64,000 nucleotides of DNA, from NCBI RefSeq assembly GCF_900182915.1, contig NZ_FXUG01000003.1, positions 62,001 through 126,000 on the forward strand. Direction: 5' to 3'. Each line of letters starts with the position of its first letter. Within the stretch, counting starts at the first letter, position 1. The notes beneath the pieces were generated by a model that ran no database searches, had not been told where the DNA came from, and was given only the letters and a program-made list of their open reading frames with translations. Made by a program: the position numbers and the translations under genes. Shown here piece after piece: positions 17,021-26,315 of this stretch. The stretch comes from Neorhodopirellula lusitana. Lineage in GTDB: Bacteria; Planctomycetota; Planctomycetia; Pirellulales; Pirellulaceae.

Positions 17021-19165
17021 TCAATCCATCCCGGGTACCCACAGCTTGCTGCCCGAATCACCGCCGGCGGGTGCCGCAGGTGCTCCGCCACCATCAGGCG
17101 TCCACAACCCGCCCCCATCGGCCGCTGAAGCAGGACCTGCTTGCGGCTGTTGAGCAGGCGAACCGTCTGGACGAATCAAGCCGAACTGAACCAGCATCTG
17201 CTGCAATTGCCCCATCACTTCGGGGTCATTGCCGTGCTGGCTGACGATCGTCTGCACGCACTCTTGGAACTTGTCAGGCTCGGCACGACGCAAGCGAAGC
17301 GGTAATTCAGTCAACAACAGCGATGCCGTCGACATCTTGTTCGCGGTTGCATATTCCTTGGCTGCTTCCAGGTTCTCGATCGCTTCGTCCCCACCCGTCG
17401 CGTGCTGCAACAAGAACGAGTAGCCCAGCAACTTCGCACCCGCAAGTTCACCTTCGGCCGGAATGTCCATCCCGATCAAACGCTGCGACGCGGCTCGACC
17501 GACCTGTGTCGCCGAAACCTGTTGCGCCCGCTGGATCAAGTACACCAAGTTTTCAGTGGACAACTCGCTGACATCGATCCGGTTCAGATCGTATGCCTGG
17601 ACATCTTCCACTTCGTCGCCGGTCGGTTTGATCGGCTCTGGCTTGGCAACTCCGGCTACTTCGTACAATCGGTCGACAATGGTTTCGTCGCGGGAAACCA
17701 AGCTGTCTTCGCTTTCCAGATAACGAACCACTGCGGCTCGCTCGACCAGCTTCGACTCGTCACCGGAAGCTTCCGCCAAACTGCGACCATCCAGCAACGG
17801 CAAAGCGGTATTTGCCAAGTTATTCAAGACTCGATCAGCAAACAGATCCTTCTGGACCGCTTCGAACTCTGCAGCATCCTTCAGCTTCAAACCACCAGGC
17901 TGTGGCATGGCCGAAACAGCCAGTGGCAAGGTGCCTTCCACTTCCGAAGTGAACTCCACGTTCGGGATCGCCGAGGCCAAGACCTCACGAACGGTCGATT
18001 CCAACGCAGCATTGACGCCAATGATTTCGACCCGCGCCGCACGATCGGTTTCTTTTCCGTATACCGTGACCAAACCGATTGCTTCGGGAATTTGGTCCGT
18101 TGGTGGAATCCCATCGCTCTCCACAGCGTCGCGGTCAAGCAATTGATAGGCTGCTCGCGGGCCAACTTCTTGGTCGCCCTTCAACTGCTGCAGGACCTCA
18201 GCGGGCAAGTTGGCAAAGCGGCTATGGGCCGTCAACGCCATCATGACTTCATCAATCGCTTCGATGTCACCACGGAACAGAAGCTTTTCAACCGACACGG
18301 ATGCCGATTCAGGGCCCACGACGAAACTCATCGCCAGGTACTTCGCTCGCTCGTCCAACGACAAACTTTCGCACTGAGCGAGCTTCTTCAACAGCTCAAT
18401 CTGCTTGTCGAAATCGCCTCGCCAAATCGCACAGGTCAGCAAACCGGACAAAACCGCCGGCTGAAGCGGAGCGGACCGCTGCAGCGAATCAAACTTGTTC
18501 TCAGCCAGGACAATCTTGTTGTTTGCTAGCAACAACGCAGCCTCGTCATATCGCTCGGCCCAATCCACGTCGTCCGGACGTTTGATCAGGTCCGGCATCA
18601 CCTTGGCCAGCAGGTTGATGTTCGGGTCGCGGTTGATCTGCTGCAGCACGTTGGCAGCCATGTTGCTGCCTTCGTAGCCGTCCGAAACGAACGCCAGCGT
18701 CGCATAAATTCGTGCAGTCAACAGGATTCCGTTGCCCGCCAAACCGTACGCCAACAACGACGAGACGTCCAAAACGAACGAATCGACCGTTTGGCCGCTC
18801 TCGGTCAACGCCTCCAACATCAACTCCGTCGCCTTGCCCAAATCCTGGCTGAACATCGCCGCGGCGGCACTTTGAGTCAGTGCCAGCGGGTTGGAAGGCT
18901 GCAGCCGAGTGAAGCGTTCGGCGTTCTCTTGCAGCGACTGATATTCCCGCAAATCCATCAACAAACGCCCGCGGATCGCCAGCGCCCATGCCGCATCGGG
19001 GTGTTCATCCAGTACTGCAGCCAAGCGATCCAGTGCAGGCACAAGCTGCCCACCCTCAACCATTTTCAGAACCCGGTCAAGCTCGTGAACGGAATCCTTG
19101 CACTTACAAAACTTGATTTTTTTTCCGCTACCGCACGGGCAAATCGCGTAGGTATCGATCGACAT
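17021..19165 (-). CDS. SEC-C zinc-finger protein with TPR-like repeats
   Basis: This 714-residue protein begins with a SEC-C metal-binding motif, CPCGSGKKIKFCKC, with cysteines at 9, 11, 20 and 22, the zinc finger also found at the C-terminus of SecA. The rest is almost entirely helical, with TPR-like pairs (ALDRLAAVLDEHPDAAWALA, then repeated 30-35 residue units), and a mixed central region at about 330-480. The C-terminus is Gly/Ala/Pro-rich and ends in KLWVPGMD. There is no signal peptide, so it is cytoplasmic. SEC-C fingers bind zinc and often ribosomes or SecB; a role in co-translational targeting is possible but unproven. It is the upstream gene of the ribD operon. Confidence 0.8.
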   Translation of the reverse strand: MSIDTYAICPCGSGKKIKFCKCKDSVHELDRVLKMVEGGQLVPALDRLAAVLDEHPDAAWALAIRGRLLMDLREYQSLQENAERFTRLQPSNPLALTQSAAAAMFSQDLGKATELMLEALTESGQTVDSFVLDVSSLLAYGLAGNGILLTARIYATLAFVSDGYEGSNMAANVLQQINRDPNINLLAKVMPDLIKRPDDVDWAERYDEAALLLANNKIVLAENKFDSLQRSAPLQPAVLSGLLTCAIWRGDFDKQIELLKKLAQCESLSLDERAKYLAMSFVVGPESASVSVEKLLFRGDIEAIDEVMMALTAHSRFANLPAEVLQQLKGDQEVGPRAAYQLLDRDAVESDGIPPTDQIPEAIGLVTVYGKETDRAARVEIIGVNAALESTVREVLASAIPNVEFTSEVEGTLPLAVSAMPQPGGLKLKDAAEFEAVQKDLFADRVLNNLANTALPLLDGRSLAEASGDESKLVERAAVVRYLESEDSLVSRDETIVDRLYEVAGVAKPEPIKPTGDEVEDVQAYDLNRIDVSELSTENLVYLIQRAQQVSATQVGRAASQRLIGMDIPAEGELAGAKLLGYSFLLQHATGGDEAIENLEAAKEYATANKMSTASLLLTELPLRLRRAEPDKFQECVQTIVSQHGNDPEVMGQLQQMLVQFGLIRPDGSPAQQPQAGPASAADGGGLWTPDGGGAPAAPAGGDSGSKLWVPGMD

Positions 19166-19359
19166 GGAGTCTCGCTAAATCTGACAAAGAGGGTGAATAA
19201 CCTGGATTCCGTTTCGGCGAACAACTTACCACGCCCACGTCACACTCCCAAGGGACGTTATCGCCCGCCATTTCCCGGCCTTCGAACACCCCCGATGGCA
19301 TGTCCAGCGAACCCAGATCGCCACCCAAACCGGCCCCATCAAATCAGCCCGCCCCGCCC

Positions 19360-20181
19360 CTACCGCCGAAGCCAATCTCGTAGCTCACCCGTTTCCGGCA
19401 CCTGCCGTTGCCCGTGCTCAGTGATCCGGTCCAGCTCCTGATAGCGAACATGGGTCAGCTCCACGGTCCGATCAAACTCAGTCTGGATAGCGGTTTTGAT
19501 GAACGGCCGTGCCTCACCCGCGTTCAAATACGTCACCAGCGGCCCCCGGCCGAACCACCTTGAATTGAGTTTCCGGTACGCCATCGCAATCAATGGCTCG
19601 CTTTCTTCACGCGTCAATTCAATCCTTGAATTCTGCAGCACGGATTGTCGAAACCGGTTCGCGATACGCGGGTCACCCGAAATCCGCACATGATCCAACT
19701 CATGCAACAACAACGGTGATTCCCAAAACCCATCTCGCTCCGGCATGTCCCGAAACCAAATCCGATGGGTCACCGACAAACGCACCCGTTTGAACTTCAC
19801 CCGGACGGCGAGCTGTTTGACCGAGTCCGGGGTGCGCGGGTCCTTGACCGTTTCCCAAGAACAAGAGCTGTCGAACCGGAAACTCATCCGAAACCGAGTC
19901 TCGGCATCAAAACGCCGACTCTGGCCACCCGTCGACCGCACACCGTCAGCCAACGACGGCCGCTCTCCACCGATTAAAAACGTCAACTCATTCTGCTGAA
20001 CCAGCGACTTCAACTCCTTTGGCACCGGCGGTAAGTCCGCAAGAGTCAACGTTTGCCGAGAACCCTGTTCAGCTGGTTGGATTGGCGATTCCCCCCAGGC
20101 CATCCCGATCCACATACAGCCGATCCCCAACAGGAAGATCGGCATTCGAATCGAGCGTTCCAAGATGGCTGATGCGATCAA
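19360..20181 (-). CDS. Secreted putative zinc protease with HELDH motif
   Basis: This 273-residue exported protein has a signal peptide at about 1-30 (core IFLLGIGCMWIGMAWG). Its most telling motif is LLLHELDHVRISGD at 157-170, where HELDH fits the HExxH zinc-protease pattern. A downstream third ligand is not obvious; Asp or Glu in the following helix could serve. DUF922-type secreted proteases have a similar layout, but I cannot confirm the family. The preferred start is a TTG at 20181, whose TTGA overlaps the stop of the upstream M28 peptidase gene; this gives a basic signal-peptide n-region and implies coupling. An ATG at 20145 is the alternative. The overlap suggests it works with the peptidase. 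Confidence 0.65.
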   Translation of the reverse strand: MIASAILERSIRMPIFLLGIGCMWIGMAWGESPIQPAEQGSRQTLTLADLPPVPKELKSLVQQNELTFLIGGERPSLADGVRSTGGQSRRFDAETRFRMSFRFDSSCSWETVKDPRTPDSVKQLAVRVKFKRVRLSVTHRIWFRDMPERDGFWESPLLLHELDHVRISGDPRIANRFRQSVLQNSRIELTREESEPLIAMAYRKLNSRWFGRGPLVTYLNAGEARPFIKTAIQTEFDRTVELTHVRYQELDRITEHGQRQVPETGELRDWLRR

Positions 20182-23100
20182 TCTCGCGACCCCGGTGTGA
20201 TGTTGAGCTCAACCGGTTTCCCGTCTCGCTGGACGATGATCTTCACTTCCTGACCAATTTTCAAAGCTTCAATCGCGTAGGTGTAATCGTAAATATCCTC
20301 GATTTTGCGACCGGCCAATTCCACGATCACATCGCCGCCTCGCAAACCAGCCTTCTCAGCAGGGCCTTCCGAGCCAACACCACTCAGCTTCAAACCTTTG
20401 ATATCACCCGCCGCATAATCCGGGATCGTGCCCAAGTACGCCGTCAATCGCGCCCGCGGTACCTCCTGACTAGCCGGGCCTTCATCCAGTTCAAATGCTG
20501 GTGTGGCGTCCGCCGCCAAGTAACCTCGCGTCAACAAACCAAACAGCCGTGCTATTTTGGCCGCGGCCGGATAGTTCAACTTATCCGGTGTGTCGCGTGG
20601 AGTGTGGTAATCCTCGTGAGCCCCCGTGAACGCGGCCAAGATTGGCACCTTGCGAGCCACAAACGCCGATGCATCGGTGGGCAACCGAGTGCTGGTTTTG
20701 TCCAATTGAATCGGCAATCCAACCGGCACATTGCGACGTCCCACTTCACCCGCAAAGCCCGGTGACGATCCAATCCCTTGCACGATCAACTTGTCTTTCA
20801 ATCGCCCCACCATGTCCAAATTCAAATAGACTCCCACCGCATCCCCCAGCGACGCGGCATCAGGGGTCATCCCATGTGCATGCGCCATCGCCACCGCGTC
20901 GGGGTCGACCGGAGTCATGGGCGCTTCGGGATACAGCGTGGCAAACTCATCGACGAACGCTTGTGAACCAAACAGCCCCAACTCTTCGCCACTCCAAGCT
21001 GCCACCATCAAATCGTGTCGCATCTTCAGCTTGCCTGATCGCTTGTCCGCCGCGATCGATTGAGCAATCTCCAGCATCGCAGCCACACCGCTGGCGTTGT
21101 CATCCGCCCCTACGTGAATCTGCCCTTCCTCATCATCGCGTGCCAATGAGCTGCTGCCGCCACGGCCAAGGTGATCGATGTGCGCGCCAACCATCACCAC
21201 AGGATACGTCGCCCCATTGTCTTTCGCGGGCAACCGAGCGATCACGTTTCGTCCTTCTCCAGTACGCCGAATGACCTCCAAGTTAGCACTCACTTTCACA
21301 CCATCAATCGGAATCCCCATCGCCAAGGAACCGTCATCGAGTCCCTTTTGAACTTCCGCCAAATCCTCACCACTCTTGGCAAAGATTTCATCAGCCAGTT
21401 CATTGCTGATCGAAATCGCTGCGATGCTGACTTGGGCCTGAGACGCATTGGCGTCAAACCGAATCAATTGTCGCGATACCTGACTGGTCGGCCCCGCCAC
21501 AAAGAGCACGCCCTTGGCACCCTGATCGCGAGCGATTGTCACCTTCCGTCGCGGATCGCCGTAGCGTGCCATGCGTTGTCGCTGTTCCGGTGCAATGTCT
21601 TGCGGCAAATCCCGTAACACCATTACCCATTTGTCCATCACATCCAAATGGACATAACTGTCGTACTCGTCGTTCTCTTCATCACCAGGGACCTGCAAAC
21701 CGTAGCCAGCGAACACAACATCACCGGCCGGAATCTCACCCACTTGCGAGAACGACAACGGCACCCAATCTTTGTTCAATTCAGTGCTGGATTGCTTCGC
21801 GGGTTCTCCTTCGTTCGGTGACAACGCGACCGTCAACTGGTTGCTTTCCCCCAGCGTCGACCCCGCTGGAAACTCAAATGTGTGAAAGAACGAGCCATCC
21901 TTTCCGGCCGGTTCAAAGCCCAGCGATTCCAGGTACGCCGCAACGTAAGCTGTCGCTCGTTTCTCACCTTCGGTGCCCGTCATCCGCCCGCCCAATTCCG
22001 GACGAGTTAGGTAGTCAACGTGCCGCATCACGTCGCGATCTCGATACTCCGGGGCAGTGGACTGCAACGCCTCGCGAGCGATCTCGGCATCCACATTCTT
22101 GGATGATCCATCGTCCTGGCTCAAACCCAACAGCTTTCGAGCGACCGCGTCGTTGAAGTCCGCCAAGTAAATCTGCGAAGTGCCCTTCTTCGGCTTCCCG
22201 TCCTCGGTCGCCAAACTTCCGTCCGCATTCAAAACACGCGTGCTGGTCCAGGAAAGTTGCTCACCGCTGGGCAAGAACACAGGCAAGCCGTCAAAGCCCG
22301 GCGTCGTTGTGACTCGCACCGGTTCGCCTTCGCCATCCGCCCGCACCAGGTACAGTTCGAAGTTGGCGAACCCGTGCCGATTGGTCGTAAAAATCAGATA
22401 GTCACCACTGGGATGAAAGTACGGTGCCCAGCTCATGGCCGACAAACTCGTCAACCTTCGCACGTTGGTCCCATCGACATTCATCGTGAAGATTTCAGCA
22501 GTCGCCCCATCGGGCGAAAATCGTCGCCAACAAATCTTCTGTCCATCAGGTGAAAAGAACGGCCCCCCATCGTATCCCGGCTCTTCAGTCAGCCGGCGAA
22601 CATTCGTGCCGTCCGCGTTCATCAGATACAAATCAATCATGAACGCCGGATCACGCTCAAACAGCTCCCGTTCTCGATCGGTCAACTCCCGCTGATACGC
22701 CTGTCGATTCGACGCAAAAACAATTTGCTTTCCATCCGGGCTGTAACTTGCTTCGGCGTCATAACCTTCCGCATCGGTCAGCCGAGTCAGCCCTTGGGTC
22801 GTGCCCTCTTTGATCTCACTCAAATCGGCCGCGTACAGTTCGTAGTTCTTGTCGTAGTCCCAGCTGTAGCGACGCTCCTTTCCCGACGCACGAATCTCCA
22901 GCTCCTCTTTCTGTTTGGACTTCGCTTGCGAATCTTCATGCGTGCTAGAGAACAACGCGATTTCGCCGCCGGGGTGAATCCAACTGCAAGTCGTTTTACC
23001 GAAACCTGGACTGACCTTTTGCAAGTCTCCCGTTTCCAGATCCATCAGGTAGATTTGATAGAACGGATTGGCCGGATCTCGTTCGCTTTGAAAAATCATC

Positions 23101-23339
23101 CGTGAGCCGTCCGCACTGAAATACCCCTCACCCGCCCGGCGACCTTCAAAAGTCAATAGCCGCGTGTTGGAAAGCAACTCGGACTCTCGTTCAGCATCAT
23201 CCGATACCGATGCGGTAGCGGTTTTCAATGACGCATCCTGGGCCGCCAGCGGACTGACCCAAGAAACCAACGGATTGGCCCAGGCAAGAAACAAGACAAC
23301 CAAAAACGGAATCGGCTTGGCAAAACGTAGATCGGTCAT
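20178..23339 (-). CDS. Secreted TolB-propeller / M28 aminopeptidase / PDZ protein
   Basis: This 1053-residue exported protein has a signal peptide at 1-33 (core FLVVLFLAWANPLVSW). Residues 55-400 form a TolB/WD40-like propeller of repeated units (YSPDGKQIVFASNRQ, FSPDGQKICWRRF, FHPSGDYLIFTTNR). A PA-type insert lies near 470-640. The M28 zinc peptidase core has all five ligand motifs: HIDH (about 716), GADDNASG (746), WSGEELGLFGS (781), LNLDMVGR (840) and HEDYHTPRDT (913). A PDZ domain ends the protein (965-1053, with AGLRGGDVIVELAGRKIEDI). The expected activity is aminopeptidase on exogenous peptides. The propeller may gate substrates and the PDZ may bind C-termini. The gene overlaps the HELDH protein gene downstream. 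Confidence 0.9.
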   Translation of the reverse strand: MTDLRFAKPIPFLVVLFLAWANPLVSWVSPLAAQDASLKTATASVSDDAERESELLSNTRLLTFEGRRAGEGYFSADGSRMIFQSERDPANPFYQIYLMDLETGDLQKVSPGFGKTTCSWIHPGGEIALFSSTHEDSQAKSKQKEELEIRASGKERRYSWDYDKNYELYAADLSEIKEGTTQGLTRLTDAEGYDAEASYSPDGKQIVFASNRQAYQRELTDRERELFERDPAFMIDLYLMNADGTNVRRLTEEPGYDGGPFFSPDGQKICWRRFSPDGATAEIFTMNVDGTNVRRLTSLSAMSWAPYFHPSGDYLIFTTNRHGFANFELYLVRADGEGEPVRVTTTPGFDGLPVFLPSGEQLSWTSTRVLNADGSLATEDGKPKKGTSQIYLADFNDAVARKLLGLSQDDGSSKNVDAEIAREALQSTAPEYRDRDVMRHVDYLTRPELGGRMTGTEGEKRATAYVAAYLESLGFEPAGKDGSFFHTFEFPAGSTLGESNQLTVALSPNEGEPAKQSSTELNKDWVPLSFSQVGEIPAGDVVFAGYGLQVPGDEENDEYDSYVHLDVMDKWVMVLRDLPQDIAPEQRQRMARYGDPRRKVTIARDQGAKGVLFVAGPTSQVSRQLIRFDANASQAQVSIAAISISNELADEIFAKSGEDLAEVQKGLDDGSLAMGIPIDGVKVSANLEVIRRTGEGRNVIARLPAKDNGATYPVVMVGAHIDHLGRGGSSSLARDDEEGQIHVGADDNASGVAAMLEIAQSIAADKRSGKLKMRHDLMVAAWSGEELGLFGSQAFVDEFATLYPEAPMTPVDPDAVAMAHAHGMTPDAASLGDAVGVYLNLDMVGRLKDKLIVQGIGSSPGFAGEVGRRNVPVGLPIQLDKTSTRLPTDASAFVARKVPILAAFTGAHEDYHTPRDTPDKLNYPAAAKIARLFGLLTRGYLAADATPAFELDEGPASQEVPRARLTAYLGTIPDYAAGDIKGLKLSGVGSEGPAEKAGLRGGDVIVELAGRKIEDIYDYTYAIEALKIGQEVKIIVQRDGKPVELNITPGSRD

Positions 23340-23736
23340 TCAAATTTTTTGAGAGTGAGAAAGAGCTAGCGCTGTCCGCTTCAAACAATCAAACGGTCCA
23401 GCCATCCTGTAGCGGGTGGTTCATCTGCGAGTATCAGCGAATCGCATGATTCAATAGCTCTAGTCTACGAATTGACTTGCCGTTTGGCTCCCCGTGCCCC
23501 CACGATTCTTCAAAAACACAAATCCACCCCCTTCACTCTGATCAACTGTCTTTCCACGAAAAAACAAAGACGTGGGTTTTAGCAGGCCCTCAAGCATGCC
23601 TGGACGACAACAAAGACCGAGGACAAATCCAAAAGAAGATGCTGTGGGACCGACTGCAGCAGGCATGCAACACGCAGCCTCTCCACTAGGACGAATTTCG
23701 GATTGGGAAGTCACGAACAACCAAGCCCATTCGGAT
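23340..23736. other. Intergenic region, nothing recognised
   Basis: About 400 bases between the 5' end of the M28 peptidase gene and the 3' end of the small minus-strand gene at 23737. It should carry the peptidase promoter. I see no gene, clear hairpin or repeat. Confidence 0.5.
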
Positions 23737-24132
23737 TCAGCAAGCCGCTTCGAGCGAACGTGCGCCCCGTAAACAGATCAGTCCTTCGCTCCAACGTTGG
23801 AACAAGTCCAATCTTTCAGACTCGGCTTCAAAAACACGAACGTCGCTTTGATTGTGCCGCTGGTCTTCTCGGACCAACCCAAACAGCGTGCGATACTCCG
23901 CTGCGGGCACTACGTCGTCCGCGGACACGCCGGGATCGACCCGAACCGTCACTTCAAACCGGTAAATCTGCAACCACCCCGGACGCTGGATCGCAATCAG
24001 CCGGACGGCCTGAAACTTCGCTGAACCACCAAAATAGCCGTTACGAGACAGGTGGTGCCGAATCGAGTTTTCCATCTGCTTGTCGCCGCACCAATCATCC
24101 CAACTTTGACGAAGTGACTTCAGCCAGTTCAT
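23737..24132 (-). CDS. Conserved-looking hypothetical protein
   Basis: This 131-residue protein matches no family I can name. It begins MNWLKSLRQSWDDW and is polar and mixed alpha/beta. It has a Gly-Gly-rich turn (RNGYFGGSAKFQAVRLIAIQ), a strand-rich middle (PGWLQIYRFEVTVRV) and a helical end (LFQRWSEGLICLRG). There is no signal peptide or cysteine motif. The open frame extends upstream to 24318, but that part translates the 5-base repeat array at 24212-24279 into a monotonous SVRFG pattern, so the ATG at 24132 is the better start. The composition inside 23737-24132 looks like real protein. The repeat array lies in its upstream region and may affect expression. Confidence 0.6.
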   Translation of the reverse strand: MNWLKSLRQSWDDWCGDKQMENSIRHHLSRNGYFGGSAKFQAVRLIAIQRPGWLQIYRFEVTVRVDPGVSADDVVPAAEYRTLFGLVREDQRHNQSDVRVFEAESERLDLFQRWSEGLICLRGARSLEAAC

Positions 24133-24211
24133 TGCAAACCAATCAATCGAGTAGAGCCAAACAGAAACGAATAAACCAAGCCGGGTCAGTCCAATCCTGG
24201 GGGAGGGCAGG

Positions 24212-24279
24212 CCGAACCGAACCGAACCGAACCGAACCGAACCGAACCGAACCGAACAGGGCAGGGCAGGGCAGGGCAG
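24212..24279. repeat. Two adjacent pentanucleotide arrays
   Basis: Nine exact copies of CCGAA (24212-24256) run directly into about four and a half copies of CAGGG (24257-24279). They lie 80-150 bases upstream of the small minus-strand gene that starts at 24132. Perfect short-unit arrays like this are prone to slipped-strand length change. Confidence 0.95.
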
Positions 24280-24418
24280 TACGCTGCAAGGCAGTATGCT
24301 CCGGCAGCAAGCCCCCACCCACGATTCCTACGAATTGCCAGATCCAAGAATTGCCAGTTACAGGGATCGCCAGATCCAGGAATCACCAGTGAAAAAAATC
24401 GCCAGCAACGACGAGCGA

Positions 24419-25495
24419 CTATTCGAAGTGCGTCTCTTCGACCTGCGGCAGGTCCTCGAGTGACTCCAAACCCAACAACACCAACAGTCGTTCAGCCGGA
24501 TAGAACCGCGACACCAGTTTCTGCTTCTTTTTCTTCGCCTTGCTGTCTTCCTGTGTTGCGGGCGGCTCGCCATCTTCCGGCTCACGCTTCATTTCAATCA
24601 AACGCCGACGCACCATTTGGTTCAACAACGGACCACTATCTCGGCCTCGTAGGTCAGTGCACTGCTGTGAAGTAATCCCCGGCTGATAAGCGACTAAAGA
24701 CAACACCTCAATGGCGGTTTGATTCAGCCGCGTTTCGCGAACTTTCCCCGTGAACACATGCCGCATCGACTCCACCTCAGGAGCCACCACCATCCGGTAC
24801 CCACCTTCGTCTTGAACCACCCGGATTCCTTGCCGTTGTTCGCGATAGGAGGCATTCAATTCCGCAATAATTTCCTCGACTTCATCCGGCGTCATGTTCC
24901 GCATGATCGAAGCCAAGCGAGTGGGAGAAATCGAATCCCCGGAAGGCTGGCCAACAAAGAGAGCTGCTTCGATGATCGCTAACGGAGTCGCAGCCGCTTC
25001 CGGCTCGTCTTCCGAAGGCGTCTCGTCCCAATCCTGTTCGTCGTCGCTCACCTCCTCATGTTCCTCGGCTGCCTTGGCCGCGTTTTCAGCCTCCGCTTTC
25101 GCCTGCGCCGCGATCAAATGCTCTCGCTGCAAAACCTCGCCCGGTTCGATTCCGGGGGTGTCTTCATCCGAGTCGGCTTGAGCGACAATGTGACGGTACG
25201 CCTCACCCAGTTCCTCGAGCGAAAAAGCATCCTCGTCATCCTCAAAATCTCCCGCTTCAAGATCATCGTCGCCCACTTCATCGCCAACACCGCCATCCTC
25301 ATCGTCTACAGACGGTTCCGCACCATGGTCGGCCAGATCGCTCGACGCTTCCGTTTCCACATTCCCCGACTCAGCGTTTCCGGAATCGACATTGCTGGAA
25401 TCGCTACCGTCTGACTCCGCACCTTCCAGATCATCACCTTCCAGATCATCACCCTCCAATTCAGGATCGTTCGGTTCTTCGGATTCCTTAACCAT
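24419..25495 (-). CDS. scpB: Chromosome segregation/condensation protein ScpB with long acidic N-terminus
   Basis: ScpB is the winged-helix kleisin-binding subunit of the SMC-ScpAB condensin. The C-terminal half is diagnostic: ATPLAIIEAALFVGQPS starts the first winged helix, GIRVVQDEGGYRMV follows, and LNQTAIEVLSLVAYQPGITS then DLRGRDSGPLLNQMVRRRLI make up the second. The end is ERLLVLLGLESLEDLP. The usual protein is about 200 residues. Here about 170 extra N-terminal residues are strongly acidic (Asp/Glu/Ser runs) and include two and a half 15-base DNA repeats at 25421-25465 encoding EGDDL. The ATG at 25495 is preferred; it overlaps the ECF sigma stop by 8 bases, so the genes are coupled. 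scpA is not in this window. Confidence 0.88.
   Translation of the reverse strand: MVKESEEPNDPELEGDDLEGDDLEGAESDGSDSSNVDSGNAESGNVETEASSDLADHGAEPSVDDEDGGVGDEVGDDDLEAGDFEDDEDAFSLEELGEAYRHIVAQADSDEDTPGIEPGEVLQREHLIAAQAKAEAENAAKAAEEHEEVSDDEQDWDETPSEDEPEAAATPLAIIEAALFVGQPSGDSISPTRLASIMRNMTPDEVEEIIAELNASYREQRQGIRVVQDEGGYRMVVAPEVESMRHVFTGKVRETRLNQTAIEVLSLVAYQPGITSQQCTDLRGRDSGPLLNQMVRRRLIEMKREPEDGEPPATQEDSKAKKKKQKLVSRFYPAERLLVLLGLESLEDLPQVEETHFE
25421..25465. repeat. 15-bp in-frame repeat in scpB
   Basis: ACCTTCCAGATCATC occurs twice exactly (25421-25435, 25436-25450) and then once degenerately. On the minus strand it encodes successive EGDDL units near the ScpB N-terminus. Confidence 0.85.
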
Positions 25496-26180
25496 CTTGT
25501 GACGCATCCTTCTTTTTGGGTGATTCCGTGCCAGCGTTATTGGTCGGTGGCATCGCAAATCCAACCTGACTGTTGGCTTGATTCAGTTCCGCCCGCAATT
25601 GCTTCATGCCCCGATGCAGCAAGCCAGCGATCGCACCGGTTGTTTTGCCAAGAGCCTCGGCCACTTCCGCCAATTTCAGCCCCTCCAAATAGTGCAGCTC
25701 GATCGCATGCCGCTGATCGTCCGGCAATCGCTCTACCGCAGTGACCAATCCCGATAGGTTCTCGCCCACGACCGCCACTTGGCTGGGGGTAGCCTGATCG
25801 GCGCTCAACAACCCCTCTAGCCGCATCGACGACTGGGCCAGCTTTTGCTCCATGGACTGCTCGCGGCGAACGTCCCGTTTATCCCGGTGCATGTCGCGGT
25901 CGAGGTGACAAATTTGGCGAACCAAAATCTGCCGCAACCAACCTCTCAATTCCGCCTCGGTGCCCCCACGGAACTGCCCCAACGCCCCAACCGCCTGCAT
26001 CATCGCCTGCTGAACAATGTCCGAAGCCCCCAATTTTGCCTGATAAGCAGCCCGCATGTGGGTCCGAGCCAACATCCGCAAATACGGCTCATAGCGAGTA
26101 ATCACGTCTGGGTCCGACGTGTCGACAGGTGGCGAATGAGCCCCGAAATTCTCAGATTGGGATGCGGTGGGTTCAGACAT
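25488..26180 (-). CDS. ECF-type RNA polymerase sigma factor
   Basis: From the ATG at 26180 this is a 230-residue sigma-70 family protein of the extracytoplasmic-function class. Region 2 is at about 20-90 with YEPYLRMLARTHMRAAYQAK and DIVQQAMMQAVGALGQFRG, then ELRGWLRQILVRQI. Region 4 is near 145-205 with LPDDQRHAIELHYLEGLKLAEVA and a helix-turn-helix, GKTTGAIAGLLHRGMKQLRA. The tail is polar and Lys-rich. It resembles the planctomycete ECF groups with a longer linker. No anti-sigma gene is adjacent. Instead its 3' end overlaps scpB by 8 bases, which ties expression of ScpB to this gene. Confidence 0.88.
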   Translation of the reverse strand: MSEPTASQSENFGAHSPPVDTSDPDVITRYEPYLRMLARTHMRAAYQAKLGASDIVQQAMMQAVGALGQFRGGTEAELRGWLRQILVRQICHLDRDMHRDKRDVRREQSMEQKLAQSSMRLEGLLSADQATPSQVAVVGENLSGLVTAVERLPDDQRHAIELHYLEGLKLAEVAEALGKTTGAIAGLLHRGMKQLRAELNQANSQVGFAMPPTNNAGTESPKKKDASQDG

Positions 26181-26315
26181 GGCCAGGAGGATTTGAAAAA
26201 AAGGGCGGTTTAAGCGGCCAAAACGAAGCGAAACAGCTGGACACCACAACTGAACTACGCTCGGTCAGCCCATCCCGCTACAGTAACGAATAAAGGAAGT
26301 ACGAGAGGGAATTCA

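Noticed and set aside
17402-18529. 375-codon plus-strand frame
   Set aside because: It lies antisense inside the SEC-C/TPR gene, has an odd composition and no motif; a shadow of high-GC coding sequence.
24133-24318. 5' extension of the small hypothetical frame through the pentanucleotide arrays
   Set aside because: It translates the repeats into a monotonous SVRFG pattern; the ATG at 24132 gives a normal protein.
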